64,000 nucleotides of DNA from assembly GCA_963925805.1 (NCBI GenBank), contig CAWUSE010000020.1:5284-69283 (forward strand), read 5' to 3'. The notes beneath the pieces are model-generated. The model saw only the letters and a program-made list of their open reading frames with translations. It ran no database searches and was not told where the DNA came from. Source of the stretch: UBA10347 sp905182135 (GTDB lineage: Bacteria > Actinomycetota > Acidimicrobiia > Acidimicrobiales > UBA10347). This document shows, piece after piece, positions 55,758-64,000 of this stretch; the stretch's first letter is position 1, and each line of letters opens with the position of its first letter. The translations under genes were made by a program, and so were the position numbers.

Positions 55758-56351
55758 CTACGGCTCTAATTTCGACACGAAAACACCCAAATCATGACCA
55801 CTCGTTTCAACGGTTCGCCAAGCAACAAGGTCAAGACCTGTCGCACCAAGCACTGCTGCTTCATCGACCGGAAAGCCAACAACAACGGTTGGAGCGAACT
55901 CGTGGACCTTCGCGCCCAGCTTCTCCAAGAAATCAGATGACGTGAACGCACCGCTATGCCGCCATGTGGGATCAGAGCGCTCGTACGGCGGGTTCACAAC
56001 AACAAGATCGAATGTCTCGCCTTCGACGGGCGCGAACATATCCCCATGGCGCACGTCGACATCAAGCTCCACACAATTCTGCATCGCACACCTCGTCGCC
56101 ACTTCACTGATATCGGTCGCCACAACCTTTAGGCCGAGTCGGGCGAGTGTTGCTCCAAGCAGCCCACAACCCGTTCCCAGGTCGAGCGCGGTTCGAGCGC
56201 TTGGCGCGTAGTGCGCAACAACGTCAGCCAGTTGATCTGCAAAGGCAATCCCCGACAGGTGCCGAACGGGGTCAAAGACCCCGCGAGCCATCCCAAACCG
56301 ATGACCATCAAAGATGAATTTGCGGGAACGCACGTTGCCAGTCTCGCGCAC
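55758..56351 (-). CDS. Class I SAM-dependent methyltransferase, HemK/PrmA-like
   Basis: About 197 residues. AdoMet-binding motif ALDLGTGCGLLGATLARLGL (about residue 54-73), VVATDISEVATRCAMQNC and the catalytic-type VVVNPPYERSDPTWRHSG, in which NPPY is typical of N-methyltransferases acting on Gln or bases. The start is uncertain: the frame is open to 56,486, but residues before GTG at 56,351 look non-conserved and would overlap the upstream gene. Substrate unknown, perhaps a protein or RNA. Confidence 0.8.
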   Translation of the reverse strand: MRETGNVRSRKFIFDGHRFGMARGVFDPVRHLSGIAFADQLADVVAHYAPSARTALDLGTGCGLLGATLARLGLKVVATDISEVATRCAMQNCVELDVDVRHGDMFAPVEGETFDLVVVNPPYERSDPTWRHSGAFTSSDFLEKLGAKVHEFAPTVVVGFPVDEAAVLGATGLDLVAWRTVETSGHDLGVFVSKLEP

Positions 56352-56469
56352 AACAATCTCGAGCTTCGGCCTATGGCCTCTGGCTCCCGATTGTCTACTG
56401 AGTTCGTTATCTATCGGGCTGAGTGGACAGATAACGCACCATTTGAAAAGACTTATTCCTGGTGCACGT

Positions 56470-57606
56470 TCAGCTGCCAGACTCAAGAGCTCCGTCGAAC
56501 ATGCCGGTCAGACCCGATGGCTCATAGGGACCGAAGACGACCTGCTCAAGAACGCCGATGCCCGTGCGTTCACCATCGGTGACGGTGACGACCTGTTGTA
56601 CGTGGAAGTTCTCGGGCGCCGCAAGGTCGACGGTGTCAGGGTCATAAGTCTCGCCGTGAATGGCCAGTTCACCCTGCCAGCTACCTTGCTTCCACGTCGG
56701 ATGGCCATAGCCAAGGCCCTTCATCTGGAATCGCAACTGTGGCGTCATCAGAATCGTGCGCACATTGCCGTGCAGATCGATCAGATCCAGCTCACAGGAC
56801 GCTGCCAACCTGGTGCCAGAGTGATAGGTGACCCGGTGCACGGCCGTGGCCATATGGTCGGCGGTCATAGCCAACTCGCCTGGGATCTCGGCTTCGCTGT
56901 CATACCACGGGGAGGTCGAACCCTCACGAACCAGCGCTTCACCTCGGGGGCCGTCAAAGAAAACAGCGTGCGAGACATGATCGTCCCAGATCAGAGGAGC
57001 CCACAGGAAGAATGCTCCACCTGGATTTTTTGGTGCGCCGATTTGCACGCGTTCGCCCACCCCTCGCATACCCCACGAGCGGTCCTTGGTGCCGAGCCAT
57101 TGCTCCTCGTCAACCTGGAACTCGCCATCAGGATGCACCACGGTGCCGCTCCAATGGCCGAACTGGGCGAAGCGCGTGGCGTCCATGACACGACGCTGGT
57201 CCGACCATAAGATCTGCCGGGCCTCCTGAATTGGTGAGGTCCGCGCCGAGAATGTCAGGTCGGCGGCTATGCCGGTTTCGTTGTCGTCGATGATCACCCT
57301 GGCCTGTCGAAGGGGCTCAGTGATCTCAAGGCGAAACGGCCCCATTGATGTGTCGGTTCGCTCCTGCGGGGCCCGACCCGAGGCGAAGAAACAGTGCTGA
57401 CGTCCGCCAGCCTCGACGGTACTGAACGAACAATCCAGGATGCCCCGATGCGGGTACACGGCCAGACCCAGTGCGAAGTACTGACTGGCATCTCGGCGGT
57501 ACCCGTTGAACCAGGTGCGATCGTAAAAATTCGGATCCGACGTCGCCGGGTGAGCAATCGGCTCAGGCGTCTGATGGATCGGGAAGTCATCAAGTTTGTT
57601 CAGCAC
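56470..57606 (-). CDS. Conserved hypothetical protein, lipocalin/CrtC-like fold likely
   Basis: 378 residues, GTG start, 16-base gap to the hydrolase upstream. Aromatic-rich: RTWFNGYRRDASQYFALGLA, then FQVDEEQWLGTKDRSWGMRG, GAFFLWAPLIWDDHVSHAVF and GPYEPSGLTGMFDGAL. W-G-x-R-D motifs in two beta-rich halves resemble the AttH/CrtC-like lipocalin families of actinobacteria that flank lipid-metabolism genes. No catalytic residues can be named. Function unknown; conserved composition and context argue for a real gene. Confidence 0.7.
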   Translation of the reverse strand: MLNKLDDFPIHQTPEPIAHPATSDPNFYDRTWFNGYRRDASQYFALGLAVYPHRGILDCSFSTVEAGGRQHCFFASGRAPQERTDTSMGPFRLEITEPLRQARVIIDDNETGIAADLTFSARTSPIQEARQILWSDQRRVMDATRFAQFGHWSGTVVHPDGEFQVDEEQWLGTKDRSWGMRGVGERVQIGAPKNPGGAFFLWAPLIWDDHVSHAVFFDGPRGEALVREGSTSPWYDSEAEIPGELAMTADHMATAVHRVTYHSGTRLAASCELDLIDLHGNVRTILMTPQLRFQMKGLGYGHPTWKQGSWQGELAIHGETYDPDTVDLAAPENFHVQQVVTVTDGERTGIGVLEQVVFGPYEPSGLTGMFDGALESGS

Positions 57607-57616
57607 AGATAACTGT

Positions 57617-58366
57617 TTAGTCCAGGCCAGAGATGAACTTGATCACAGCCTGGTCGAACTGCTCGGGCTGCTCCGCGTTGATGGCATGACCGCCTTCGAG
57701 CGACACCACCTGGAGATGCGGAATCAAGTCCTCCGCTTGCTCCACGAACTCTTGAAATGCTTTCTCCCACCGGCCGTTCACCAACAGCACCGGCATGGCG
57801 AGTTCAGCCATTCGTTCGGTCGACTTCCAGGTGTGGCGACGCGCTAAGAACTGGTTGGTCGCCGCCACCGTCATGGCATCGGCGGCCTCGACCATGCGTT
57901 GCTTGATTACCTCGGGCAGCCGCGTGGCATTGATCGGGTGCACAGGCAAGTCTCGTGTCGACGTAATCGTTGGTGGCTCGCCCCCGTTTGAAGACACGCC
58001 CTCGCGCTTGATGCCAAAAGCGGCTCGAGTATTGGTGAAGACCAGGCCTCGCACGCGTTCAGGGTGCGCCAGGCAATACAAGATTGAGATAGCTCCACCC
58101 AGCGACTGGCCACACACCCACCAGGTCTCGATGTGGCGCTCTATTCGGATGGACTCGAGTTCAGCCAACAGCGCGTCAATCCCGTACGCGTCGGGATCGT
58201 CGGGCGCATCAGAGCGCCCGTGGCCCAGAAGTTCGACCATGAGCAGTCGATAGTGCTTGCCTAACTCGTCTCGGTTCAAGTCCCATTGGGCATTGCTGGA
58301 TAGAAAGCCGTGGACAAGCACCATCGGCGGACCTACAGGGTTGCCGGTTTCTTCGACGAACATCAT
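57617..58366 (-). CDS. Alpha/beta-fold hydrolase
   Basis: 249 residues. LVHGFLSSNAQWDLNRDELG gives the oxyanion region, the nucleophile elbow is VCGQSLGGAISILYCLA (Ser about residue 89), acid in LVNGRWEKAFQEF region or nearby, and the catalytic His in VVSLEGGHAINAEQPEQF near the C-terminus. ATGA overlap with the upstream ligase indicates coupling. It might hydrolyse an ester or CoA thioester made or used by that ligase, which is a guess. Confidence 0.85.
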   Translation of the reverse strand: MMFVEETGNPVGPPMVLVHGFLSSNAQWDLNRDELGKHYRLLMVELLGHGRSDAPDDPDAYGIDALLAELESIRIERHIETWWVCGQSLGGAISILYCLAHPERVRGLVFTNTRAAFGIKREGVSSNGGEPPTITSTRDLPVHPINATRLPEVIKQRMVEAADAMTVAATNQFLARRHTWKSTERMAELAMPVLLVNGRWEKAFQEFVEQAEDLIPHLQVVSLEGGHAINAEQPEQFDQAVIKFISGLD

Positions 58367-59934
58367 GGCGAAACAATCCTCGAGTCGGTGGTGCCCCAGT
58401 AACGATCACGCAGCAGACGTTTGTAGAGCTTCCCGGTCGGTAGGCGAGGTAGCTCAGATTCGAAGTCGACGGTCCGAGGGCACTTGTAGTGAGCGATGCG
58501 ATCACGGGCGTATGCGATCAACTCGCGGGCCAGCGCCTCATCAGCGACAACGCCCGGTGCAGGCTGAACGACAGCCTTCACCTGCTCGCCCATCTCGGCA
58601 TCGGGAACGCCGAAAACGGCAACGTCCATCACGGAAGGGTGAGCAATCATCGCGTCTTCAATTTCTTGTGGATAAATATTCACACCGCCGCTGATGACCA
58701 TGTGGGCCCTTCGGTCGGTCAAGAACAGGTAACCATCCTCGTCGACGTAGCCAATGTCGCCGAGCGTGCCTCGGCCTCCATCAAGCATGGCGTCAGCGGT
58801 CTTCTCAGGCGACTTGTGGTACTCGAATACGCCACCGCCCGAGAAGTAGATCCCGCCGGTCTCACCCGTCGCCAGATCGTTGCCCTCGGCGTCACAGATA
58901 TGAATCGTGCCAAGGCTGGCCTGGCCAACCGAGCCTGGACGCTCGAGCCATTCGTGGCTGTTAATCAGTGTTGAGCCAACACCCTCGGTTCCTGCGTAGT
59001 ACTCGTAGAGGATTGGGCCCCACCACTCGATCATGGCGTGTTTGACATCAACCGGACATGGTGCAGCCGCATGGATCGCTACCTGCAGCGTGGATAAGCC
59101 ATGGCGCATGCGCTCAGCGTCGTCGAGCTTGAGCATGCGCACGAACATCGTCGGCACGAACTGGGCGTGGGTGACGTCGTATCGTTCGATCGCTGCGAGC
59201 GAACCGCTCGCGTCGAACCTCTCCATGATCACGAGCGTTCCCCCGACGCGGTGCACAGGAATGGAGAAAGCCAGCGGGGCTGCGTGGTACATCGGCGCTG
59301 GCGACAAGTAGACCATGTCTTCGCCGTAGGCATAGGCGCCCTCCATCATTAGCTCAGTGCGCGGGTCCAACGCATCGAGCCGAATATCTGGCAAAGCACG
59401 CTTGATACCCTTGGGGCGACCTGTCGTACCCGACGAGTACAGCATGTAGAAACCAGTGCTCTCGTCGCCGATCTTGGTGACAGGTTCGGCGCCAATGACG
59501 TCGTCATAGCTCTCCCACTCGGGCCCGCCCGGTTCCCCGGCTACCCCATCGGCCATAAGCCACCGCTGGACCTTTGGCGTCGACGCTGGGTCGATGATCG
59601 CTACCTGGGCAGCTTTGGCGCGCGAGCTGATCACCACCTGCGCATCGCAGTCATCAATGATGTACGCGACTTCGTCGGCAGTGAGGTAGCTGTTGATCGC
59701 CGTGATGTACATGCCGCTGCGAAAACATGCCCACACGATCTCCATGTAGCGGATCTGGTTTTCCATGAAGATCGCCACATGATCCCCACGACCCAGGCCC
59801 TGGGCCCGAAGCACGTGCGCTAGCTGGTTTGACCGCTCGTCTAGTTGGCGGTACGTGAGCGTTTCACCTGATCCCGCCATGATGATGGCCGGGTGATCCG
59901 GCCTGCTAAGCGCATGAACCCCTGGATATGCCAC
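58363..59934 (-). CDS. AMP-forming acyl-CoA synthetase (paralogue of the 42-43.7 kb ligase)
   Basis: 523 residues from the GTG giving MAYPGVHALSRPDHPAI, where GGGGGAG lies about nine bases upstream; the frame extends seven codons further. ANL motifs: YSSGTTGRPKGIKRAL (about 160-175), YEYYAGTEGVGSTLIN, the hinge TDRRAHMVISGGVNIYPQEI, and the lysine in LPTGKLYKRLLRDRYWG. It is the paralogue of the 42 kb ligase over its length. The stop overlaps the hydrolase start (ATGA). Confidence 0.92.
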   Translation of the reverse strand: MAYPGVHALSRPDHPAIIMAGSGETLTYRQLDERSNQLAHVLRAQGLGRGDHVAIFMENQIRYMEIVWACFRSGMYITAINSYLTADEVAYIIDDCDAQVVISSRAKAAQVAIIDPASTPKVQRWLMADGVAGEPGGPEWESYDDVIGAEPVTKIGDESTGFYMLYSSGTTGRPKGIKRALPDIRLDALDPRTELMMEGAYAYGEDMVYLSPAPMYHAAPLAFSIPVHRVGGTLVIMERFDASGSLAAIERYDVTHAQFVPTMFVRMLKLDDAERMRHGLSTLQVAIHAAAPCPVDVKHAMIEWWGPILYEYYAGTEGVGSTLINSHEWLERPGSVGQASLGTIHICDAEGNDLATGETGGIYFSGGGVFEYHKSPEKTADAMLDGGRGTLGDIGYVDEDGYLFLTDRRAHMVISGGVNIYPQEIEDAMIAHPSVMDVAVFGVPDAEMGEQVKAVVQPAPGVVADEALARELIAYARDRIAHYKCPRTVDFESELPRLPTGKLYKRLLRDRYWGTTDSRIVSP

Positions 59935-60290
59935 GCGGCTTCTCCCCCATCGCAATTGCCGAACCTTGTTACGTTGCTATGTGATAGCACCAACTGCCGT
60001 GGGCAATGAAGCCTGCCGATCAACGGGACTGGGGCAAGCGAGGCAGGAACGCCTGCGCTGTACGACTTCGTCACCCGCAATCATCGGTGGGGCCATCTTG
60101 ATAAATGGAACAGCGCAGCGTTGGCCATGCGCAGCGCACACTTGGATCGACCGGCCCACTTCTCGGCCAGAAACTCACTGGGGCTGCCTCCTCCGGCAAT
60201 GAAGCGTTCCCTTTAGGCCATCAGCATTCCAGTTAGGAGCCGTATTTTTAGAGCCAGGTGAGAGTCTCCGCTCATTCTGACAGTGCCGGT
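59935..60290. other. Gene-poor stretch between ligase and ferritin-like gene
   Basis: About 355 bases. Short frames on both strands show no family features. Contains the ligase promoter side. Nothing recognised. Confidence 0.3.
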
Positions 60291-60776
60291 TTACTTGCTT
60301 GAGACTCGAGCCTTCGCTACTTGTTCCTTAACCCGAAGCCGGCCATATTCGACAGCGAGAAGCCGGGTCGAGTCGCGTTCTTCGGCGATGTAGCGGCCCA
60401 GCAGTCCCCCCGTGATCGGGTCGATCGTCTTGTCATTGAACATGCCGTCGAAAACATCAATCTTGGGTGATGGCTTACCGAGCTTGAAAGCACGGAACTT
60501 TTGTGGATCGGTCTTGCTCGTCGATGCCGCTACGTCCAGTGCCTTTTCGGAACTCGGCGTATCTGGCCAACGAACCTCATAGCCAAGTTCGAGCATTCGC
60601 TTCGCAAACGCCTTGCCATGCTCCCCTTCGCGCATGGCCACGAAACGAAGAGTCTTCGCCAAACGTTTGTCCTTCGTAGTGTCAGCCCAGGCCAGAAACA
60701 GCGGTTCGGCTGCGGTTTCGGCTACAGCGAGTGCGTTCAGCAAGCCTAGAAATGTCGGTTTCGGAGAAAGAGCCAT
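60291..60776 (-). CDS. Ferritin-like domain protein
   Basis: 161 residues. Four-helix di-iron pattern: AETAAEPLFLAWADTTKDKR with Glu, REGEHGKAFAKRMLELGYEV with E-x-x-H, and a second half with ALLGRYIAEERDSTRLLAVE. Resembles small rubrerythrin-like or ferritin-like proteins of actinobacteria. An oxidative-stress or iron role is likely, but the exact substrate is unknown. A 240-base gap separates it from the helicase. Confidence 0.7.
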   Translation of the reverse strand: MALSPKPTFLGLLNALAVAETAAEPLFLAWADTTKDKRLAKTLRFVAMREGEHGKAFAKRMLELGYEVRWPDTPSSEKALDVAASTSKTDPQKFRAFKLGKPSPKIDVFDGMFNDKTIDPITGGLLGRYIAEERDSTRLLAVEYGRLRVKEQVAKARVSSK

Positions 60777-61028
60777 GACTTAGTATCGCACGGGTTGACC
60801 TCGTGACCTGATCTATGACACTGGTCACGTTCAGCACTTCTGCAACAGGACTGACATACCGTAGGTGTTGCGCCGGGCGACATCTTGTCTGGTGGGTTCG
60901 CAGAGAAGCACCGGTTTCGCTTTCTCAACGTGAGCCTCACGTAGAGAAATGACCCCGACATATCGTCCGGGGCGCAACCGAAACCCGAACCTGGCAGCAG
61001 CCCTGAACGCTGCGCCTTGGAGCCTTCT
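60777..61028. promoter_or_regulatory. Divergent leader region of the DEAD-box helicase
   Basis: About 250 bases. CCCCGACATATCGTCCGGGG at 60,952-60,971 can form a stem with one bulge, about 60 bases before the helicase start. Long structured leaders are common before DEAD-box genes that are autoregulated or cold-induced; this one is only suggestive. Confidence 0.35.
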
Positions 61029-62480
61029 GTGTCCACTAACTCTCCCACCTTCGCTGAACTCGGCGTACCACAATCGATTTGTGATGCCTTGGCACGTCAA
61101 GACATTCACACGCCCTTCGAAATCCAGACCGCAACACTTGCTGACGGCCTTGCCGGCCGAGACGTCCTCGGCCGTGCCCCTACGGGTTCCGGCAAGACGA
61201 TCGCCTTTGGTATCCCTATCGTCGCAAATCTCCCGAAGGCTCGCCCCCACTTCCCTACGGCGCTCATTCTTGCGCCAACTCGCGAACTCGCCGACCAGAT
61301 TCACGCAGAACTTGCATCGTTCTCCAAGCCGGTAAAGGTCGGCGTTGTGTATGGCGGTGTTGGTTACGGCAAACAGATGCGGCTGCTCGAACAGGGCGTC
61401 GACGTTCTCGTTGCATGCCCCGGCCGCCTCGAAGACTTGATCCAACGCGGCGACGTCGATCTTTCTGATGTCGAACGAGTCGTGCTCGACGAGGCAGACC
61501 GCATGGCCGATATGGGCTTCATGCCTGCGGTGCGGCGCATTCTTGACCAAACCTACAACGACCGCCAGACGGTACTGTTCTCGGCCACGCTCGACGGCGA
61601 CGTCGCGAAACTGACCCGTGACTACCAAAAGAACCCAGTCCGCCACGAAGTCGGCGAGTCAACCCCCGACATCACATTGGCTGACCATCTGTTCTGGAAG
61701 ATGGACAAGGCAGAACGCACCGACATCACGGCCATGGCTGTGACGGCGGAATGGCCCGCCATCATCTTCTGCCGCACCCGTCACGGCTGTGACCGGTTGA
61801 AGAAGCAGTTGACCAAACTCGGCGTCGACGCCGTTGCCATTCATGGCGGCCGTAGTCAGAACCAGCGCACCCGGGCGCTCGATGACTTCACGACCTCGCG
61901 GGCACAGGCTCTCGTGGCGACCGACGTTGCTGCTCGCGGTATTCACGTCGATGGTGTGACACTGGTCGTGCACTACGACCCGCCCGAGGATCACAAGACC
62001 TACGTGCATCGTTCCGGTCGTACCGCTCGTGCTGGTGCTGGCGGCGTCGTTGTCTCGATGCTTACGTCAGACCAGATGAAGGACGCCCGCGCTGTCATGC
62101 GCAAGATCGACTTGAATGAGCCGATTACCGAACCCTCGATCGACTACATCCGAGCGCTAGCAAGTGGCGGCCCCAAACCAGAGCGGGCACCAGCACGCGA
62201 ACCACAGAGCGACAACGCTGGTTCGAACTCCCGAGGCGGAGCTAAGGGCAAAGGCGGGCGCCACAAGAATCAGCGGCACAATGCCAACAGCGGCTCGAAC
62301 AAGTCCGGCGGAAACAGTCCCGGCGGCGGCAGCGGTAGTGGCCGTCGGAAGCCCAAGAGCCAGGGCCAAGGCCAAGGTTCAAAGCCAGGAGGCCAGCGAT
62401 CTGGCGGTCAGCGTTCGGCCGGACAACGTTCTGGTGGCCAAAAAGCTGGAGCGAACCGCTCTCGTTCTTCGAACCGCTAA
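61029..62480 (+). CDS. DEAD-box RNA helicase (RhlE-like)
   Basis: 483 residues from GTG giving VSTNSPTFAELGVPQS; the frame opens at TTG 61,017. Motifs in order: Q motif (FAELG...TPFEIQTATL), APTGSGKT (I), PTRELADQIHA (Ia), VLDEADRMADMGFMP (II), FSATLDGD (III), then VATDVAARGIHVDG (V) and HRSGRTARAGAGG (VI). The last 90 residues are Gly/Ser/Arg/Gln rich with repeated RSGGQ, an RNA-binding, disorder-prone tail. Unwinds RNA for ribosome assembly or decay. The tail repeats are typical of marine actinobacterial homologues. Confidence 0.94.
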   Translation: MSTNSPTFAELGVPQSICDALARQDIHTPFEIQTATLADGLAGRDVLGRAPTGSGKTIAFGIPIVANLPKARPHFPTALILAPTRELADQIHAELASFSKPVKVGVVYGGVGYGKQMRLLEQGVDVLVACPGRLEDLIQRGDVDLSDVERVVLDEADRMADMGFMPAVRRILDQTYNDRQTVLFSATLDGDVAKLTRDYQKNPVRHEVGESTPDITLADHLFWKMDKAERTDITAMAVTAEWPAIIFCRTRHGCDRLKKQLTKLGVDAVAIHGGRSQNQRTRALDDFTTSRAQALVATDVAARGIHVDGVTLVVHYDPPEDHKTYVHRSGRTARAGAGGVVVSMLTSDQMKDARAVMRKIDLNEPITEPSIDYIRALASGGPKPERAPAREPQSDNAGSNSRGGAKGKGGRHKNQRHNANSGSNKSGGNSPGGGSGSGRRKPKSQGQGQGSKPGGQRSGGQRSAGQRSGGQKAGANRSRSSNR

Positions 62481-62515
62481 TTGTTCGCGAATCAGTGTGC
62501 GCTAGGTTCGGTCCT

Positions 62516-63544
62516 ATGCACATCGATTTGATGACCGGCGCAGCCCGCTGGGACGAAACCGCAGATCTAGCCCGCCGCCTCGAAGGGGCGGGCTTCTCTG
62601 GTCTTCTCTTTACCGAAACAAGCCAAGTGCCTTGGATGCAGATCGCGGCGGCCGCAATGGCAGCACCAGATCTCACGTTCACCACCGGCATTGCCGTGGC
62701 GTTCCCACGCAGTCCAATGGTCGCCGCTGCGGTGGCCTACGAACTCGCCGACAACACGAATGGCCGGTTCCGGCTGGGACTCGGCAGCCAGGTGCGGGCT
62801 CACATCGAGCGCCGGTATAGCGCTGAGTTCGACCGCCCAGCTGCTCGCTTGCGCGACTACGTACTAGCGGTCAAAGCATGCTGGCGCGCATTCAACCGCG
62901 ACGAGCGCTTGGAGCACGACGGCGAGTTCTACTCAATGTCACTTCTGCCTCGGGACTGGTCACCCCGAGCTCATGATCATCCGATGAAGGTCGATATTTC
63001 GGCCGTCGGCCCGATCATGACTCGCATCGCCGGCGAGGTTGCCGATGGGGTCCATGTGCACCCCCTGCACTCCATGCCCTATATCGAGAACCGGCTTCTA
63101 CCTGGGCTGGCCGAAGGCGCAGCGAAGGCCTCACGCTCTATCGACGACATCGACCTAATCATTCCAGTGTTCGCCTGTCCTGGTGACACCCACGAGGAAC
63201 GTGCACCCTACGTTGCACAGGCCAAGCGCCAAATCGCGTTCTACGGAAGCACACCAAATTATGCATTCCAGTTCGAGGATCTGGGCTATGAGGGCGTCAC
63301 GAGCCGAATCCGGGCAAAGATGAAAGCCGGAGAACTCGACACGCTCGGCGACGAGATCACTGACGAAATGCTAGACCAGTACGGTCTGACCGCTAGCTGG
63401 GACGATATGGCCGACAGGCTCATCGACCGATACAAGGGAACAGCCAGCCGCGTCGTCATGTACCTCGGGCAACAGCAGATCCGCCATGACGACGACCACC
63501 TGGGCAAGTGGGCCGAAGTCGCCCGTGCTGTTCGGAACGGGTAA
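62516..63544 (+). CDS. LLM class F420-dependent oxidoreductase (TIGR03617-like)
   Basis: 342 residues from ATG giving MHIDLMTGAARWDET. Barrel segments LEGAGFSGLLFTETSQVPWM, LTFTTGIAVAFPRSPMVAAA, ADNTNGRFRLGLGSQVRAHI and RRYSAEFDRPAARLRDYVLA, with the VGPIMTRIAGEVADGVHVHP region later, match the MSMEG_2256 group. Starts 35 bases after the helicase on the same strand. The GTG-initiated longer frame is less likely. Substrate unknown. Confidence 0.88.
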   Translation: MHIDLMTGAARWDETADLARRLEGAGFSGLLFTETSQVPWMQIAAAAMAAPDLTFTTGIAVAFPRSPMVAAAVAYELADNTNGRFRLGLGSQVRAHIERRYSAEFDRPAARLRDYVLAVKACWRAFNRDERLEHDGEFYSMSLLPRDWSPRAHDHPMKVDISAVGPIMTRIAGEVADGVHVHPLHSMPYIENRLLPGLAEGAAKASRSIDDIDLIIPVFACPGDTHEERAPYVAQAKRQIAFYGSTPNYAFQFEDLGYEGVTSRIRAKMKAGELDTLGDEITDEMLDQYGLTASWDDMADRLIDRYKGTASRVVMYLGQQQIRHDDDHLGKWAEVARAVRNG

Positions 63545-63867
63545 AAGGCATCTGAGCGAAACGTTTCGCCTGCTGGCACGCCCAGCTTGAAGTTTCGCTG
63601 CATCCTTCCCGCCGTTGAAGGCGCTGAAATTCTCGAGAGAACTTATGTACACGCGACACAGGCTTCGGTGCCTCCCAAGACGCTCTTCGGACCAGCAGGC
63701 CTGGCTGCATACTCCCTGTTGATCCAAACATGTTGAACTACTGCGGCTTGCCGTAACCGGATTCTTGAGCCTGCCACGGCCCTTGGACAAGGCTCGACAC
63801 ACCCCGAACATTGGGTCGCCGACGCCAACGCAACAATGGCGCCGGTCCGTCCTACGACACATTCAGG
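63545..63867. other. Intergenic stretch, nothing recognised
   Basis: About 320 bases after the LLM gene and before a minus-strand partial gene. Frames seen on the minus strand (63,371-63,862) are antisense to the LLM gene and have no family features. Confidence 0.35.
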
Positions 63868-64000
63868 TCAACGCAGCGATTCTGTTGAGAGATCAAAAAT
63901 TTCCGTGGCTACAGCCTCAAACATGTCCCACGATCGTTGAGGGTCTGCCAGCTCGTCTACAAGATAGTCGTGATAGGTATCGAGCAGGATCCAGGTGCAA
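63868..64000 (-). CDS. 3' end of an unidentified gene (partial)
   Basis: From the right edge the minus strand reads TWILLDTYHDYLVDELADPQ, then RSWDMFEAVATEIFDLS and TESLR before TGA (63,870-63,868). The 43-codon tail is acidic and amphipathic, plausible as a helical C-terminus. No family can be assigned from it. Confidence 0.5.
   Translation of the reverse strand, partial: CTWILLDTYHDYLVDELADPQRSWDMFEAVATEIFDLSTESLR

Noticed and set aside
60831..61646. Minus-strand ORF of 271 codons
   Set aside because: It is antisense to the DEAD-box helicase and lacks conserved motifs.

Overview
The window looks like chromosome of a GC-rich, probably marine actinobacterium of the Acidimicrobiia type. This is inferred from gene content: four luciferase-like (LLM, probably F420-linked) oxidoreductases plus a split-barrel flavin/F420 protein, many acyl-CoA synthetases, CoA-transferases and crotonases, a monomeric isocitrate dehydrogenase, a long GapB-type GAPDH and an actinobacterial-type LeuA. 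No rRNA, tRNA, CRISPR array or intact insertion sequence was found.

Layout. 1-5 kb: end of an unknown gene, nadD-rsfS, a sigma-70 factor, an alpha/beta hydrolase and an LLM oxidoreductase. 5.4-10 kb: glycine cleavage operon gcvP-gcvT-gcvH on the minus strand behind a tandem glycine riboswitch. 10-16 kb: BisC/TorA-like molybdoenzyme, acyl-CoA ligase, substrate-binding lipoprotein, crotonase. 16.4-21.7 kb: AlkZ/YcaQ-like glycosylase, leuA with a Leu-rich leader peptide and attenuator-like hairpin, MFS transporter, LLM oxidoreductase. 21.7-28 kb: a decayed accessory island holding fragments of a beta-helix protein, a TfoX-N protein, a helicase/restriction protein, a winged-helix protein and a frameshifted beta-galactosidase, around an intact CoA-transferase, a surface repeat protein and a VOC protein. 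28-36 kb: monomeric Icd, pirin, a FeeM/LuxI-like acyl synthase with an operator-like upstream region, FAH-family enzyme, acyl-CoA dehydrogenase, GapB. 36-60 kb: mostly acyl-CoA and beta-oxidation type metabolism (FadB-like fusion, thiolase, SDR, crotonases, four AMP-forming ligases in the window overall, CaiB family). 60-64 kb: ferritin-like protein, DEAD-box helicase, LLM oxidoreductase, and a partial gene at the edge.

The most interesting locus is 39,664-41,133. Two adjacent minus-strand genes are each interrupted by one in-frame TGA exactly where a redox cysteine is expected: a GrdB/PrdB-like protein (UxxC) and a carboxymuconolactone decarboxylase/AhpD-like protein (CxxU). Each TGA is followed by a hairpin that fits the bacterial SECIS rules (7-bp stem, G in the first two loop positions, 17-20 nt from TGA to loop). 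I read them as a two-gene selenoprotein operon behind a crotonase gene. No selA, selB, selD or tRNA-Sec lies in the window, so decoding capacity has to be checked elsewhere in the genome.
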